Assembly (NCBI GenBank): GCA_029339505.1
Contig: JAQISU010000096.1
Coordinates: 4,015,501 to 4,079,500 of the forward strand
Origin: Unio delphinus
Taxonomy: Eukaryota; Mollusca; Bivalvia; Unionida; Unionidae
Length of the DNA: 64,000 nt
Reading direction: 5' to 3'
A program made the position numbers and the translations under genes. Positions within the stretch are counted from its first letter, which is position 1. Every line of letters starts with the position of its first letter. Under the pieces are notes generated by a model. That model was not told where the DNA came from and did not search any database. It saw only the letters and a list, made by a program, of their open reading frames with translations. Shown one piece after another: positions 1 through 15,300 of this stretch.

Positions 1-1430
1 TGATCCTTACAATTCTAATCTTCCTCCTTTTCAAACAACGATCTTAACAATTCTGATTTTCCTCCTTTTCAAACAACAATCCTTACAATTCTGATTTTCC
101 TCCTTTTCAAACAACGATCCTTACAATTCTGATTTTCCTCCTTTTCAAACAACAATCCTTACAATTCTGATTTTCCTCCTTTTCAAACAATGATCTTAAC
201 AATTCTAATTTTCCTCTTTTTCAAACAACGATCTTAACAATTCTAATTTTCCTCCTTTCCAAACAATGATCCTTACAATTCTGATTTTCCTCCTTTTCAA
301 ACAATGATCCTTACAATTCTGATTTTCCTCCTTTTCAAACAACGATCTTAACAATTCTAATTTTCCTCCTTTTCAAACAACGATCTTAGCAATTCTAATT
401 TTCCTCCTTTCCAAACAACAATCCTTACAATTCTGATTTTCCTCCTTTTCAAACAACGATCTTAACAATTCTAATTTTCCTCCTTTTCAAACAATGATCT
501 TAGCAATTCTAATTTTCCTCCTTTCCAAACAACAATCCTTACAATTCTAATTTTCCTCCTTTTCAAACAATGATCCTTACAATTCTAATCTTCCTCCTTT
601 TCAAACAACGATCTTAACAATTCTAATTTTCCTCCTTTTCAAACAACAATCCTTACAATTCTGATTTTCCTCCTTTTCAAACAACGATCCTTACAATTCT
701 GATTTTCCTCCTTTTCAAACAACAATCCTTACAATTCTGATTTTCCTCCTTTTCAAACAATGATCTTAACAATTCTAATTTTCCTCCTTTTCAAACAACG
801 ATCTTAACAATTCTAATTTTCCTCCTTTCCAAACAACAATCCTTACAATTCTGATTTTCCTCCTTTTCAAACAATGATCCTTACAATTCTGATTTTCCTC
901 CTTTTCAAACAACGATCTTAACAATTCTAATTTTTCTACTTTTTAAACAACAATCCTTACAATTCTGATTTTCCTCCTTTCCAAACAACAATCCTTACAA
1001 TTCTGATTTTCCTCCTTTTCAAACAATGATCCTTACAATTCTGATTTTCCTCCTTTTCAAACAACGATCTTAACAATTCTAATTTTCCTACTTTTCAAAC
1101 AACAATCCTTACAATTCTGATTTTCCTCCTTTTCAAACAACGATCCTTACAATTCTGATTTTCCTCCTTTTCAAACAATGATCCTTACAATTCTGATTTT
1201 CCTCCTTTTCAAACAACGATCCTTACAATTCTGATTTTCCTCCTTTTCAAACAACAATCCTTATAATTGATTTTCCTCCTTTTCAAACAACAATCCTTAC
1301 AATTCTGATTTTCCTCCTTTCAAACAACAATCCTTACAATTCTGATTTTCCTCCTTTTCAAACAATGATCCTTACAATTTTCCTCCTTTTTCAAACAACA
1401 ATCCTTACAATTCTAATTTTCCTCCTTTTC
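1..1430. repeat. 38-bp minisatellite array
   Basis: About 37 head-to-tail copies of a 38-bp pyrimidine-rich unit (core AATTCTGATTTTCCTCC, then TTTTCAAACAAC). Two or three variants (AACGATCTTAAC, AACAATCCTTAC, AATGATCCTTAC) recur in a mixed order. It is cut by the left window edge, so the full size is unknown. No coding potential. It lies in ECM29 intronic or 3' sequence. Confidence 0.97.
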
Positions 1431-2229
1431 TGTCATCAAATCAGCAGAGTCCATCAACAAATTTAATTTTACAGAGGCCTCTTTGCATGGCCTCAAAATA
1501 TTTAAGTCAATTCTTTGTTATCAAGGAATGTTGATCCACTTCATTTACTGTTGATGTGTAACTAAGAGTATCAATCACGCCATCTAGAATGACTTAGCCC
1601 TCATCTACTCACAAGCTGATGAGTGTCACAATAATTTTTATGAAGCAAATATGCTTTATGGGTTTAGCATTTATTGTGCTTGATTTCTATGCATTATGAT
1701 CTTTTAAAATTTTAATCGTGTCCAGCTTTTTTTGATCCACTTCACTAAAGTCATAATACAATGACATCACATAACAAAACATCCAAGAAAAATGCAATAA
1801 TTATGATCAGTTGCTCCTAAATACTGCTAAATGATCTGTTTGGCTACAGAGATGAGATAGCAGATAGGGATATGCCATTACAATGTTTGAGCTTCTAATC
1901 AGAGATTTAATCTGAGGTTATAAATTCTAATTAAAATTCATGGGAGTGGGGTGCATTGTTATTGCTATTACAATGCAGTTTATATAAACCATGCTTGGCA
2001 TTAAATATATTGAAAACCAGTTTAAAACCAAAATTAGTCCTCATAATTTACTAAGCTCAGAATTCAAAGACTACAGTTAAATTCATGACAACTAGAATTA
2101 TATCACTTTTACATGAACTGATCAGTGGTCTTAATTGAGAAAATATACTGCACAGTAAATCTCCAATAAATAAGAATACCCACGAGTCTTAAGTCATGTG
2201 GAGTGGTTGGTATTTGTAAGAATCAGCAC
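1431..2229. other. Unannotated intronic or flanking sequence
   Basis: AT-rich single-copy-looking sequence between two minisatellites. I see no exon, RNA gene or recognisable element. Confidence 0.5.
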
Positions 2230-2775
2230 AGTGTTTGTATGTACAAGTGTTTGTCTAGAGTGTTAGTATGTATAAGTGTTTGTCTAGAATGTTTGTATGC
2301 ATAAGTGTTTATCTAGAGTGTTTGTATGTACAAGAGTTTGTCTAGAGTGTTTGTAGGTATAAGTGTTTGTCTAGAGTGTTTGTATGTATAAGTGTTTGTC
2401 TTGAGTGTCTGTATGTATAAGTGTTTGTCTAAAGTGTTAGTATGTATAAGTGTTTGTCTAGAGTGTTTGCATGTATGTGTTTATCTAGAGTGTTTGTATG
2501 TACAAGTGTTTGTCCAGAGTGTTTGTAGGTATAAGTGTTTGTCTAGAGTGTTTGTATGTACAAGTGTTTGTCTAGATTGTTTGTATGTACAAGTGTTTGT
2601 CTAGAGTGTCTGTATGTATAAGTTTGTCTAGAGTGTTTGTATGTATAAGTGTTTGTCTAGAGTGTTTGTATGTATAAGTGTTTGTCAAGAGTGTTTGTAT
2701 GTATAAGTGTTTGTCTTGAGTGTCTGTATGTATAAGTTGTTTGTCTAGAGTGTTTGTATGTATAAGTGTTTGTCT
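2230..2775. repeat. 29-bp minisatellite array
   Basis: Roughly 19 copies of a 29-bp GT-rich unit (GTTTGTCTAGAGTGTTTG, then TATGTATAA) with point variants and small indels. The short open frames across it on both strands are repeat artefacts. Confidence 0.95.
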
Positions 2776-3269
2776 GTCTGCAATTCTGTAGCTCTTATGT
2801 AAGCTTGTCATTCTCAGTCCCTGTATGTTCTATATGGGCTCCATGATTATGGCATCCAACTCGTGACCAAAAAGAAATACAGATCGGACATCAACCATCG
2901 GATCATCCCAGATTGGAATCATGAATTGGACTTGTGCAAGGCACTTTACTCCACAAGCTACAGCACAATATAACCTTCAAAGTGTTGCTGTGCCATAAAA
3001 CACCCAAAACCAAATTATGTCTGCTCTGTTCTCTCATCAAAACAAGCAAAACTTGATTACTACTTTGTGGTCTTTTAACATGTGGTATGTGACACAAAGT
3101 GTTCTTCCTGCTGTAAATATTTACAAAAATATCATTAAAATAATGACTTAATCTGCTACAAACTTATTATTTTACATCTTAAGGCATGAAGTAGTAATAT
3201 GAATTGGCAAAAATGGGTTTCATGTTGTATGGTATACTGGTGCCAATTTACAACAAGTCTTGTACATAC

Positions 3270-3373
3270 TTGTCCCCACAGGCCAAGAGCAGGACATATC
3301 TAGAAGGTATATGATCTGGTGGGAACACTTTCAAGGCATACTGCACTGCCATCATCCTTGCTTGGGGCTCAGG
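3270..3373 (-). CDS. ECPAS: ECM29 exon m, last exon in window
   Basis: 104 bp, phase 0 in and two bases over at the end. Encodes [16 protein letters not shown], then [18 protein letters not shown], a highly conserved ECM29 stretch. Acceptor CTTACAG, donor GTATGT. The following exon lies left of position 1 or was not recognised. Confidence 0.94.
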
Positions 3374-6300
3374 CTGTAAGAAAAGATAACTCTTTCTCAA
3401 AAAATAGTGAAAAACGTACCATGTCTTTTATTGCGATCTCATATACAAATAAAAAAATTGTGCCCTGGAAGAGTACTTGGACTGTAATTCTCAAATTAAT
3501 TTCTTGATTGTTAAGCTGTAAATGAAAAATGAACTGCCTGAGATAAACCAATTTGATTCAATGTAAAATGTATTAAAAATTTTATACTTATGAAAACAGT
3601 TTGTTTTCTAGTACTCTTTGCAATGGATAGTTCCTCACATTCTTTTCCACAATCATCAATTATTTTTTTTATGCCCAGCAAAGCTTTTTTTGGTATACCA
3701 CATCATAAAATGTAGTTCTGGATATAACATAATACTAAAAATGAATCCAGGACCAAAATCATACCAATTTATAATAAAAAGAAAACTAGATTAACTAGGT
3801 CCTATATTTTCATTTCCTTTTCAAAACACCATTTTTTATCTGTACCTAACACATTTCTCTGTATATCACTGTTTCATATATATCACAGTTCTTGATATAA
3901 CTATTGCAGCAGGGACATTTTTATTATTATTTATTTTGCATGTGTGTACATGCTTAAACTGTGAAAGCAATACTAATCAGTACCATTAAGTTCATTCAGA
4001 TTATAAAACCAGTTTTCAATTAAATGAAATTTTTGGTAGATTAACAAGTTTCAAGATTATCTGAGATTAATTTGATTCATATTTAAAAAAACAAACACAC
4101 ATAGTAGTGTCCTCCAGCATATTTATAAAATCTTGAGGATTTTTTGGAATAATACTGTATGATCTTTGGGAGTGAAGTATTTTTCTTAGAAAATACGTTC
4201 TTATCTTCCCATACAAATGCTGTAACCTTTTTATTATATACTCATTTTCTTATAATAACAATACACTACAAGAAATTAGGTAACTATATTTATGCTGAAT
4301 TAAAAAATAAATGTACAACCATAGATTCATCAATACACAACAACATTATTAATGGGCACATAGCACCACTCAGCATCCTTTGAAAATTGGTGTATGCTTG
4401 ACAGTAGTTAAAAAAAATATTTTTGATCTGCTTAAAACTGAAATAAGAGTCCGATTATGAATAAATGCACAATGCAACAACTTTTCCATTAAATCCAGAA
4501 TTGATGAATTTTGTTTTTATGTTGATCCAACTCAATTCTGTTTTCTGATTATGATGGAACGGATTACTGGGTCAATTAAGTACAATTTGAAGGATGCGAT
4601 TTTAGTTTGAAATCTACTCAAAATTCCTAGGATTTTGGATACACATTGTATTTTGGCTGTTCTGAGAGACTTCAAATGAGTTGCAAGAATTTGTCACTCA
4701 GCTGCATGTTTTTAATTATCTTAATTTTCAAAAGTGTTTTAAATGGTCTCTGTTCTTCTCACCCTACCAATTCAAACCTTTTATGTGTAAATATGAGCTA
4801 CAATATATCATATAATTCAATGTAGATAGGGCTGAAAAATCTAACCAATGTTTAAAGTAAGCCATTATTTACTAGTCATCAAAATCTCATAAAGAAGTAA
4901 ACAAACACAAACTTTAATTAAAATATTGCTAAAAGTAATTTTTCAATAATCTTTCCCAACTGCAATGCAACTATCTATAGTTTGGCAAAACTGATTATTT
5001 CGGATTATTACTTATCTCCCTTCTAAAGGTTCATATACAGTTCAAAAGTGTACGCAACTACTTTTGTGATTCTTTCTGTGATAACAACATTTCTTCAATC
5101 CGATTTTGATTCAAAACACAGTTTAAAACAACAATGTAATAAAATGTCAGTTACATAGACATAGCATGCCTCTATATTGCTTTCTGAAGTGTCCAACAGC
5201 CATTGTTAATATTATTTCATCATGCAGAAAATAAACACAGAAGAAGGTGATTTCGATCTTCTAGAAGTTGATCCATGGGACATAAAACAACAAATGGAGG
5301 ATATTTTCTTTTCCTTCATTAATACAGCTACATTTCATCATGTGGTATGAAAAACGTGATATTTTAACTCAGAAATACTTCATGCCATGGGCTGTTCCAT
5401 TCAAATATACATGGTACCCAGGGAAGACAGTTTTTAAAAAATATATGGCCAAATGGTTTTAGAGAGGAATTTGTAAGTAGTAAATGTGATGATGCATAAC
5501 AGATAATAGATTATAGCATACACTCACTTGGCCTAATAAATAGGTGAGTTAAACAAGAGTCCCTCTAAGGGATTGATGCTCTAATGACCAGATGGAATTT
5601 CCAAGAATTCAAGGTAACACCATTTTTTCCCTTTAACTGCTAGTGTTGAAACCATCTCTAATATTCTTCAGTAATAACACAATTTTCAAATTAGCTGCTA
5701 TAGATGTCTGATTGGAACAATCTTCATTTATGACCAATAAGACATCATACACATCTATCCCACATACAGTTGTAAACCTTTTGGAGAATGCTTGCAGCCA
5801 ATCAGGGTTCAAACTTAAAATCTTGCTAAAGTCAGTACAGTTTATTGATGTCTTTCCTCTCAAAAGAGCTACATGTAAACATGGATTTCGAAGATAAATA
5901 CAACAGATTATCTGAAGACAGATTGAAGTGTTTGATGAATATCTGTCTAAATGGTCCAAGAGTTAGGGCTTTTGACTTCATACCTGCTCTTAGTATGTGG
6001 ATAGCAGAGAAAGATATGGTGCAAAATGTATATCTGCATATTGAGCTTTTTATTACAAAATTCACAAACTCTTACAATATTTCTTTTGTCCCTTTGAAAT
6101 TGTGTCTTCTAAATTGGGGGGGGGGGCCCACAGTTTCCCTTGCCCATTGGTACAACACTATGGAAATAAATTGAAGTGATTTAATATTTTATGGCTGATT
6201 AGTAAGGAAATTGATAAATAACTTCTATTTCTTGCCACAGTACTTTTGTTGTTGGGGTGCCCTTAACTGAGATACACAGACTGGGTATTATAATTAAAAA

Positions 6301-9300
6301 ATGACAATGGAAAGGATACAAAACACAGATAGCCAGCCAGATTTTTTCAAGAAATATTGAATGCAAAACGCCAGCTTCTGACAATTTTAACTGCATATGA
6401 TATCTTTTAACACTGCAAAGATTTACACCTCAATTCTACATAACAAGACAAACTTCCAACCTTCAACCTGCTTAATAAATAAAATCACAGGCTGACCTAC
6501 ATAATGTGTCCCCTTTCAGAGCTGAACTATATAATGAATCACCTTTCAGGGCTGACCTACACCTACATAATGTATCCACTTTCAAGGTTGACCTACATAA
6601 TGTATCCCCTTTCAAGGCTGACCTACATAACGTATTTACTTTCAAGACTGACCTACATAATGTATCCCCTTTCAAGGTTGACCTATATAATATGTTCCCT
6701 TTCAAAGCTGACCTATATAATATGCCCCCTTTCAGGGCTGACCTACATAATGTAACACCTTTCAAGAGTGACATAACACAATGTATCACCTTTCAACATG
6801 CTCTAGTATGATTGCCATGTTAATTTTGATTACCTTGTCAATGTTTTGCATGATAAGGGCCTCCATCAGTTTGAGATTGGTTTCACTGAGATCTCTGAGA
6901 GCTCCAGCCATTAGTGACAGAGATTCCTGAACTGCTAATCTTGTATCGGCATCCTCCTACAATAAAAAGAAACACTTTTCTTCCTGAAGTATACTCTGTT
7001 GTATCAGAGAAAATATAAGCTTGTCACCCACCACTATCTAACAAAAAAGCATTGACTATGTAATCCTGCTTCTCTGTGTACTTTAAAATTTATCTATTTT
7101 ACATCAACGGAAAAACAGTTTCTGACAAGATTTGTCTTTGAAACAAACACATGCCTTGACTGCTACCAAATGAAGTCAAAGTATATATTTAGTGCATCCA
7201 AGGATGTATGCACATATAAAGTTTCATCACTATAAGGCACTAAACATGACCCAGAAACTGATCTAAAGATAAAGAGTGTCAGTGAAGCATTAAAAGTAAA
7301 TCACAGTGACTGACTTTTAGTATGATGTATACATCAACCAACTTTACAGTGGGTAATAGCATCTGAAATAGCACTTAAATGTAAAGTAGTTGTTCTATTG
7401 ATTACTCCTAGAAAACCATATAGACAAAGATCTGCTGGCATATTATGCAACAGCAGATCTGCTCCATGCAGCTGACTTGTAAGTATATACAGTATATAAT
7501 TGTCACTCAGGAGTATTAATTTTATTACTACTATCTGGTCCGATGTCTCACGAAGTCTAGATGTTATATGGTAAAGATAAGGGTGAGTCAGGGAACCATT
7601 CTAAATAGATTTTAAACAACTGCATTGTTTGTGGGAAGATTGTTTTTAAGGACAATAAGGTGTTTAGTTTCACATTCAATGAACTGAAGACCTTTTAACA
7701 GTATGGTAAGTAAATATTATTCGGCATTGTTCATGTTCATTTAATTCAATTTTTGAATTTAGAAACAGAAGCAGTGTTTGTTGAGTCACAGTGCTAATTT
7801 TTAAAACTTTAAAAAATATGCAACATGATTAAGATAGTTATCAGAAATGGATATACCGGTCCAACAAGTTGCTACAAAAGATGGGTGATCAGGGGATATG
7901 ACATGCAACACCCCATGTAAAGATATGAAGTAAATCAACAAGGGCCATAAATCTATCCAAAAAAAGATGGATCAGATGAGACAAAACAGCACACAGTCAA
8001 ATCAAGGTATAAGAGTCAATGCCCTGACAAAATTGAATCAGATTTTGTTGAATATTTCTTCAGCTATGGTGACTGCAAGCATCATTCAAAGTTTGCATGT
8101 CAAAAAAAGAATCTGCTCAACAAAGGCCATACATTTATCCAAAAATTGCATAAATGACACAAAATCAATATAAGGTACATTCAGTCAATGTGATAATGTT
8201 CATACAAAATTTTAGCAAAATATGCTTATGGTTCACTATCTATGCAGGATACAAGTAACAGCCCATGTTATCATATGAAGGTAATTGTCATTGATCAGAA
8301 CTGTATATCTATGCAATGATGTGCACACTATCAAAAATGGGAAATAACTCCATCAAAATCAAAATTGGACCCAAAAAGACAAAGACCTTTCAATGGCACA
8401 ACTACATGTGATAGACAATTCAACTACCAAATAGTATACAATTTTGTGTAGTAAGTGAAGATGGAAAGACAGATCAATAAAAAGAAACTAATTACTACAT
8501 GGTTGCAGTATTTCACTTTGGACCTAAATAAATATTATTCAATGCTGATTAGGCTCTGTAATTGAGGCTTCACATGAAATGCATGCAGGCTTCAGTCAAT
8601 ATTTCTAATTCCTAAACCCATTCACATACAAAATACTTAAACTGTCGCAGTAAAATATCTCAATATACAATATATAGTTAAAGTTATTAAAGTTATTAAT
8701 ATGGAAAGTTTACCACCAAATACACATATTCCTACTTCCAACGGCATTGAACCAAAAAAGTCTTCTGAATAGGCTTGGATGTATATAGGTCAAACAATCA
8801 AAGAATCTATGTGACCATAAACATAAATACTTGACGGATCTTAGTGAAATATGTAAGTCACATTGATAATCTATGGATGTGTCAGTGGGAGAGTAACAGA
8901 TGTATCAAACTGTCAAGTTTCAAACAGAACCAAATAAATTACTAATAAAGATGCATGCAGTCATCTAATTTGATGATCAGACTATGAACAGAGCACAAGA
9001 AACAAGTTTAAAACAATAAAATTGAACCAAAGTTAGTGAAGCATACACAATAGGTCACAGTGAACCACTTTTTAATAAGGACAATGTACTCATCAAAATG
9101 TATCTCATCACCAAATGTCATGATTCGAGGTATATTAGTATATATACAATGTGCAAAAAATCTATTTGGTCATGAGAACAATACTAAATCTTATGTTGAT
9201 GTTGATAACCATCCAGTTAGAAGTAGTAGAGATAATGATATTTTCAAGATATGAGTATCTATTCACAACTAGCAATAAATAGATTTTCAAGATGGCTACT

Positions 9301-12300
9301 GTGGTGGTCACATTGTACATCATCAGATCAGCACCAATCTCAGTTAACACCAACTAGACATCGTAAGGAGACTTTTAGTGAAGACCTGATTCATTCATCA
9401 GAAGTAGCAATAACTAAGGACAGCCATAGTCATATTGTAGATAGATTAGCATTGATTAAATTTAAATCGAACTGGACATCATATGAAGTCTTTTAGTGAC
9501 ATCACAGCATGACTCTTTTCAGGTAGAGTTGCAATAAAATTTCTAATATATCAAAATGGCACCATTTTTGTTGAGGACCAGCTAGACATCATAAAAAGTC
9601 TTTCAGTGAAACCCAATGCTGACATGACTATCAATGTAGGGGTAGCAATAAAAAGATTTTCAAGGTGGCCATTTATTACCAACTAGATAACATCAAATGT
9701 CTTCTAGTGAATATGACCAAGAATTTTTAGATGACTACTATAGTGGCACTATTGGATGTTTGATCGGCCACATTTTTACTTGGGACAAATTTGACATCAG
9801 AATTCTTTTAGTCAAAACCCAATATTGATCTAACAATGCATTTCAGGAGAAGTGAGTGAAAAAAATAGTTTAAATATGTATGCCATGGTGGCCATATTGA
9901 TGTCATATCAGCTAGATTTTTTATTTAGATGAAACAGACATCATACTAAGTGTTTTAGTAAAAACTCCATGTTAATATGACCATCCATGTAAGAGGAGTA
10001 GCATAAACACATTTCAGGATGGCTTCCACTGTGGCCATATCGCATATCAGATCAGTATTGAAAACCCCAAGCTGATATGACCATTAATGTAATAAACATA
10101 ATGAAAATTCCATGCAGATAAGACCATCCATGTAATACAAATGAAACTCCCATGTTGATATGACCATTCATGTAATAAAAGTAATGAATATCCCAAATTG
10201 ATATGACAATTCATGTAATAAAAGTAATGAATATCCAAACTGATATGACCATTCATATAATAAAAGTAATGAATATCCCAAACTGATATGACCATTCATG
10301 TAATAAAAGTAGTCAGAACAAGATTTTCATGATGGTTGTCATAGTGGAAATACTGGATGTCTGAATAGAAACTGTCTGCAGTTGATTCAACATTGAATTT
10401 CCACACATTAATCACAAGTGACATGAAAATAATGATAAAAAGTATTAATAATGCTCTTTTTGTAAATGAATTTAATATGGTACACATTTTCAACACAATC
10501 CTTTTTGATTTCAGTTCCTCCTCCGCTCGCATGCATACTGGACAAACTAATAATCGATTATTATTAACTGGATATAATATATCCAAAGGCCTCTCTTTTT
10601 TTCTCTCTTTCCTTTTTTCTCTCTATCAGGAATATCTTAGCGAAATATCGCCTTAAATCTATGAAATAACAAACTAAGAGGATTTTCATTTCTGTCATCA
10701 TCCAATGATATTTATGCAGTTTGGAATGATGAAAAAAGTTATGTCAAACTAACCAAAGCATGCATATATATATATATATATCCTTGGCATCCATCCGTCT
10801 ACGTGAGACAATGGCGTAGCTCCAAAGTCAACTGTTCCTTATTTCTGGCTCTCTTTTGAGCATGCCTTCTATTCCTGTCATCCTCAGCTTTGCTAACTCC
10901 CTGCCTGACAGCTAGGCGCCAGATGGGACGGTCATTAGCAAAGCTCTCCCAGTTGATGACATCGAGGTTGGCTATCTTCAGGTCCTTCTTGCAAACATCT
11001 TTGTAGCGCAGGTGTGGACATCCAGTCGGTTGTGTACCTTCTGCTAGTTCCCCATATAACAGGTCCTTAGGGATGCGGCCCGGGTATATATATATGTATA
11101 TATATACAGTGGAACCCCGCTATAACGTGCCCGCCATAACGCAAATTCGGATACAATGCGGTCACATTGTTGCTCCCGAAATTTCGTATATTTATTCGCA
11201 CACAATTTTTTTCTTCTTGAAGTGTTATGCCAAAAGAACATGATGTGGTCTTTGTGGTTGTCTTCAATTAATTCTGTATGCAATCGTTGCTCTAACAATA
11301 GCCGACGAGTGTTTCTTCTTTAACTGCACACACAACCAAGCAACAGATAATGCGGTGGTTGATAAAAGCTTCTCACATCAAAAAACGAAAGCTGCCAACA
11401 AGTTTTCTGGGCTTGAAGGTGTTATTAGACGCAATCAGTTGACCAGTAAATGTTTGCTTCACTTGCTGGAAATTGAGAGGGTATGAAAAATTGACATGCG
11501 TTCAGCTTTAAAAACAATTATAAAAGTGACTTGTGACCATTGCAGGCCTACTGCACTTAGTTCTCGGGTTTTACATGTGTATTGGGTTTGCTTATAAAAT
11601 GGTTATTAATTTCCCCCTTCTTTTTCTTGATAAATATTTTACCGTTACTGAAAAGCAAGTTCACAAACGAAGTCGTTTAATGCAATTTGCACAAAAAACA
11701 TTTATTATGATTTTGGGGAAGAGATCATGGATGAATTCTAATATAATACAATAAAGTGCGAGTAATAGTGTGTAAAATGCAGTTTCTGAAATGTATTAAT
11801 TTCACCAGGTCCTTGAATTGTTATGCCTAAATAAACATCGGAAATATAACTTATTATTAATCCAAGAGTAAAGACACGTGTTCTTGAACTGCATAAACAA
11901 CAAAGCAGCAGACAATGTGGTGGTTGATACAAGATTCTCACAATTAATAAACACTAAAAAAAATGAAAGCTGCCCATGTTTTCTGGACTTGGTGGTGTTA
12001 TTAGAGGAAATCATTTGACTAGTAAAACGTGTCTGCTTTGTTAGCTGGAAATTGTACATGCATACAGCTGGGAAAAAAACTTTACATCAGTAACGCATGA
12101 CCATTACAGACTCACTGGATGTTATGATTTAGTTCTCGGATTTTATGTGTATGGTGTTTGTATATACAAAATAAATATTTTACCGTTATAGAAAATCAAG
12201 TTTACAATTTGTATAGACACCGTTCATAGACCATGGAACGTAATGAACGTACACTTGCTTCGTCTTTCATAACCTAATTTTCTGTTAATTTTTCTCATTA

Positions 12301-15300
12301 AATTCAGACAAAAATATTGAATAGTTTAAATAAGTTTGCAACATACATGCCAACCCCTGACGAGGAAAAAGTGTTATCCAAGTGGTCAAAAAGAGGAATC
12401 CAAGCAGAAAAAGAGTAATCCACATATAACATACTACAATTACAATTAACAATGATTTATTTGCTTTTCTCGTCTTTTATCATTCATTAATGGTTCAAGT
12501 GTTCATATGTAGCACTTTTAGCTTTAGAAAGCAACAGATTGTCATGTTGCATTTCAAAAAATTTTGTACCAGCTGAGGCCATGAATGTTTTGCATACCAG
12601 TAGAGCACTCATTACTGGGTTACTTAGCCTGGACCTGAATTCAGTTTTATTTTTGTTAACAACACTGAACAATCTCTCACAGTCAGCATTAGAATGGTAA
12701 AGAACCAATATTCCTTTCATAACCTGACAAAGAAGAGGAAATTTATTTCTTCCAGTGATAGAGTCTTTTAGCTGGGAAATAAGGTGCCATTGCACATCAA
12801 CTCTATCTGCATTAAGTATATTGTCAGGTAGAATCCCAACTTGATACTTCAGGAATTCTTCTTCCAGATGATCCAAGTTAGACAAGGGTGGCAATAGAAA
12901 GGGATATCTCTTGACAAAGAATCTAACACTTTTGAAGCTTTTTGACTGTCTCTCATTTACATAAGCAACTGAAGCATTTAAAAGCAGTTCATCTCCATAT
13001 GGGAATTTATGGAGCATGTAATCACAGGCTGTAGCATAATAATCTCTAACATTATCATAGAACATCTTCACAGGAAGGGTAGAATTGTGTTCTATGAATT
13101 CTCTTGCTTCTGCACCAATAGCTAGATCTTCATTATCTTTCTGGTTTGCATGGTCATGAAAGTCAATATCAGTTAAAAGTTTGGCTGATGCGATGATTTC
13201 TGGCTTAATAAACCTTATTAGCAAATCTGACAACTGGTTTGACAGAATCTTGTGCATAATATGAATGCATGGTTCTTCTTTCTGCAAGACATTTGCTGCA
13301 TCAAACAATGGAATGGCACTCTTCATAAACAAGCAGTACAGTTTTGTAACTGGATCATTAAGCTTTTTGTAAACCATCTCACATGCTAGTTTTGCCCTTT
13401 GAAGTATGAGAAGATCCAGTATGCTTTTTAACAGATTCATACTCTGAAGAACCTGATCCAGATGGCTGATGAAATTTTATGTCAAAAGATTTATCTTTCA
13501 CAGTCATGGTCTGAGCCTGGAGGCCCTCTAGCTGGATAGATAGAGGCCTCTCAAATAAAAATTCCATGGATTTAAATTTTTTTCTTTCTGCTACACCAAT
13601 CTCTTTATTGTTAGTATGTCTGTCTATACTTTCATCTCTTGTTCTCTTCTGACTTGCAATAACAGATTCTGCTTTTGTACCACTCTTCTTCACTTTTCCA
13701 CCATGTTTTCTCTGTGCAGATTCACTTTCAGTTTGAAAGAATGCTTGTAATGCATCCCAAAGCTCAAGTAAACGGCTAACACATTTGCCAAGGGATAACC
13801 ATCTTGTACACACATGCTTTATAACTTTATAGTCTTCAAGATCAAACTGATCTTGTAACAGCTTTAGAGCCTGTTTCCTTTTACTATTTTTCTCCAAATA
13901 ATAGTAGATATCTATTAATAAATGGCCAATATCTACTTCTAATTTATCAGCAGCCTTACCAGCAGCAAGGTGCATCAAATGACAGGGGCAACCTGTTATG
14001 AACACTGATGGAAACATTTTCAAAATATAGGATGCAACTCCTTTATGAATTCCAGTCATCACTGATGCATTATCAGCTGCAAACCCCATACAGTTCTGCC
14101 AACTTATGTCATGTTTCTTCAAAATATTGTCAAGCAAATCAAAAATGTTTTGTCCAGTGGAATCTACTGTTAATTCTGGTAAAGAAAGAACACTCATGAC
14201 TTTGCCTTTTTCACTGTCAAAGTATCTAACGCATACTGGGTACAACTTTTTAACATCATAATCACAACTCCCGTCTGTGGCAATACTAAACGGCCCAATT
14301 TTCATTGCTTCTGCAATTTTAAGTGAAGTATCTTCTGCTAGGCACCGAACAATATGAGATGATTTTGTTCTTGCACAAGCATATTTTCCCGCAATTTTCG
14401 AATCAGGAAACATCCGCTTCAACAAGGGACCAACGTCGTCTGCTACCGCTAATGGTAGTCCGTGTTCTATTAAAACCTCGGTAAATAAAAAGTTACCTTA
14501 GTATTAGAGTTCGTAAGGCGAGCTAATTCGATGTGTTTCCTTGTTTTCACGTGTTTTTCCACATCAAATTTACCACCATGACCAATGCTAAAATCGTTTC
14601 CGCAGTCTGCAATGAGCATGATGCTGTCCTAGAATGGAACGCTGTATTATGCCATTCATATATTTATCTTTGAATCTTTGGAGGACTCGTTGTTTTGTTT
14701 TTTTTCTGATCCATCTGCGAAATTTTTGGGGGAAAAAATGTGCTCTAACATACACAAAGACTAGAATCCATCTTAACATCTGAAGCCATTTAGCGCCAAC
14801 GATTAGACATCACGTGATGATGCCCTCGTCGTGTTTGGAGGATTGATTACATTTTGCTTTGTTTATTATTGACTTTTTCTAACCCATCTGTGAAATTATT
14901 TAAGAGATATTTTTTGCACTCATAAACGCATTGAGAATTTTTTAATACTTTTTAGCGCAAAAAAAACTTTTAGACTGGTTCTGCACTATACAAAATTAGA
15001 ACAAAGAGTATGTGCATAATGATTTAAACAAAATAGAAACCAGTCTGTTCTCTCCTCACTAAGCCGCTATAAATAGAATATGAGGTCGAAAGTTTGAAAG
15101 TATCACAGTAACATGATAGTTGCTATAAATAGAACATGAATATTAGGAAAGTCCACGGACAAGTATACTCGTATAACGTAGTTATGTAGAAGCGGGGTAT
15201 TTTTTAATTAAAAATAAAACAGTATGTAAAAAATAAAGTAATGCTAATAAAAACGAAAATTTTTTTTTTTTTCGCAAGATGGATATATCGAAAAAGCGTA

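Noticed and set aside
1..1430. CRISPR-like array
   Set aside because: Units are contiguous 38-bp tandem repeats without unique spacers, in an animal genome.
2903..3097. Possible further ECM29 exon left of 3270
   Set aside because: A minus-strand frame reads WDDPMVDVRSVFLFGHELD, but it does not resemble ECM29 downstream of the ACGD motif and lacks a convincing acceptor.
5633..5959. 108-codon minus-strand frame
   Set aside because: Overlaps a plus-strand frame with better hAT-like content; no domain or splice support on the minus strand.
6472..6811. Open frames of 83-105 codons on both strands
   Set aside because: Produced by the 30-bp tandem repeat, whose period is a multiple of three.
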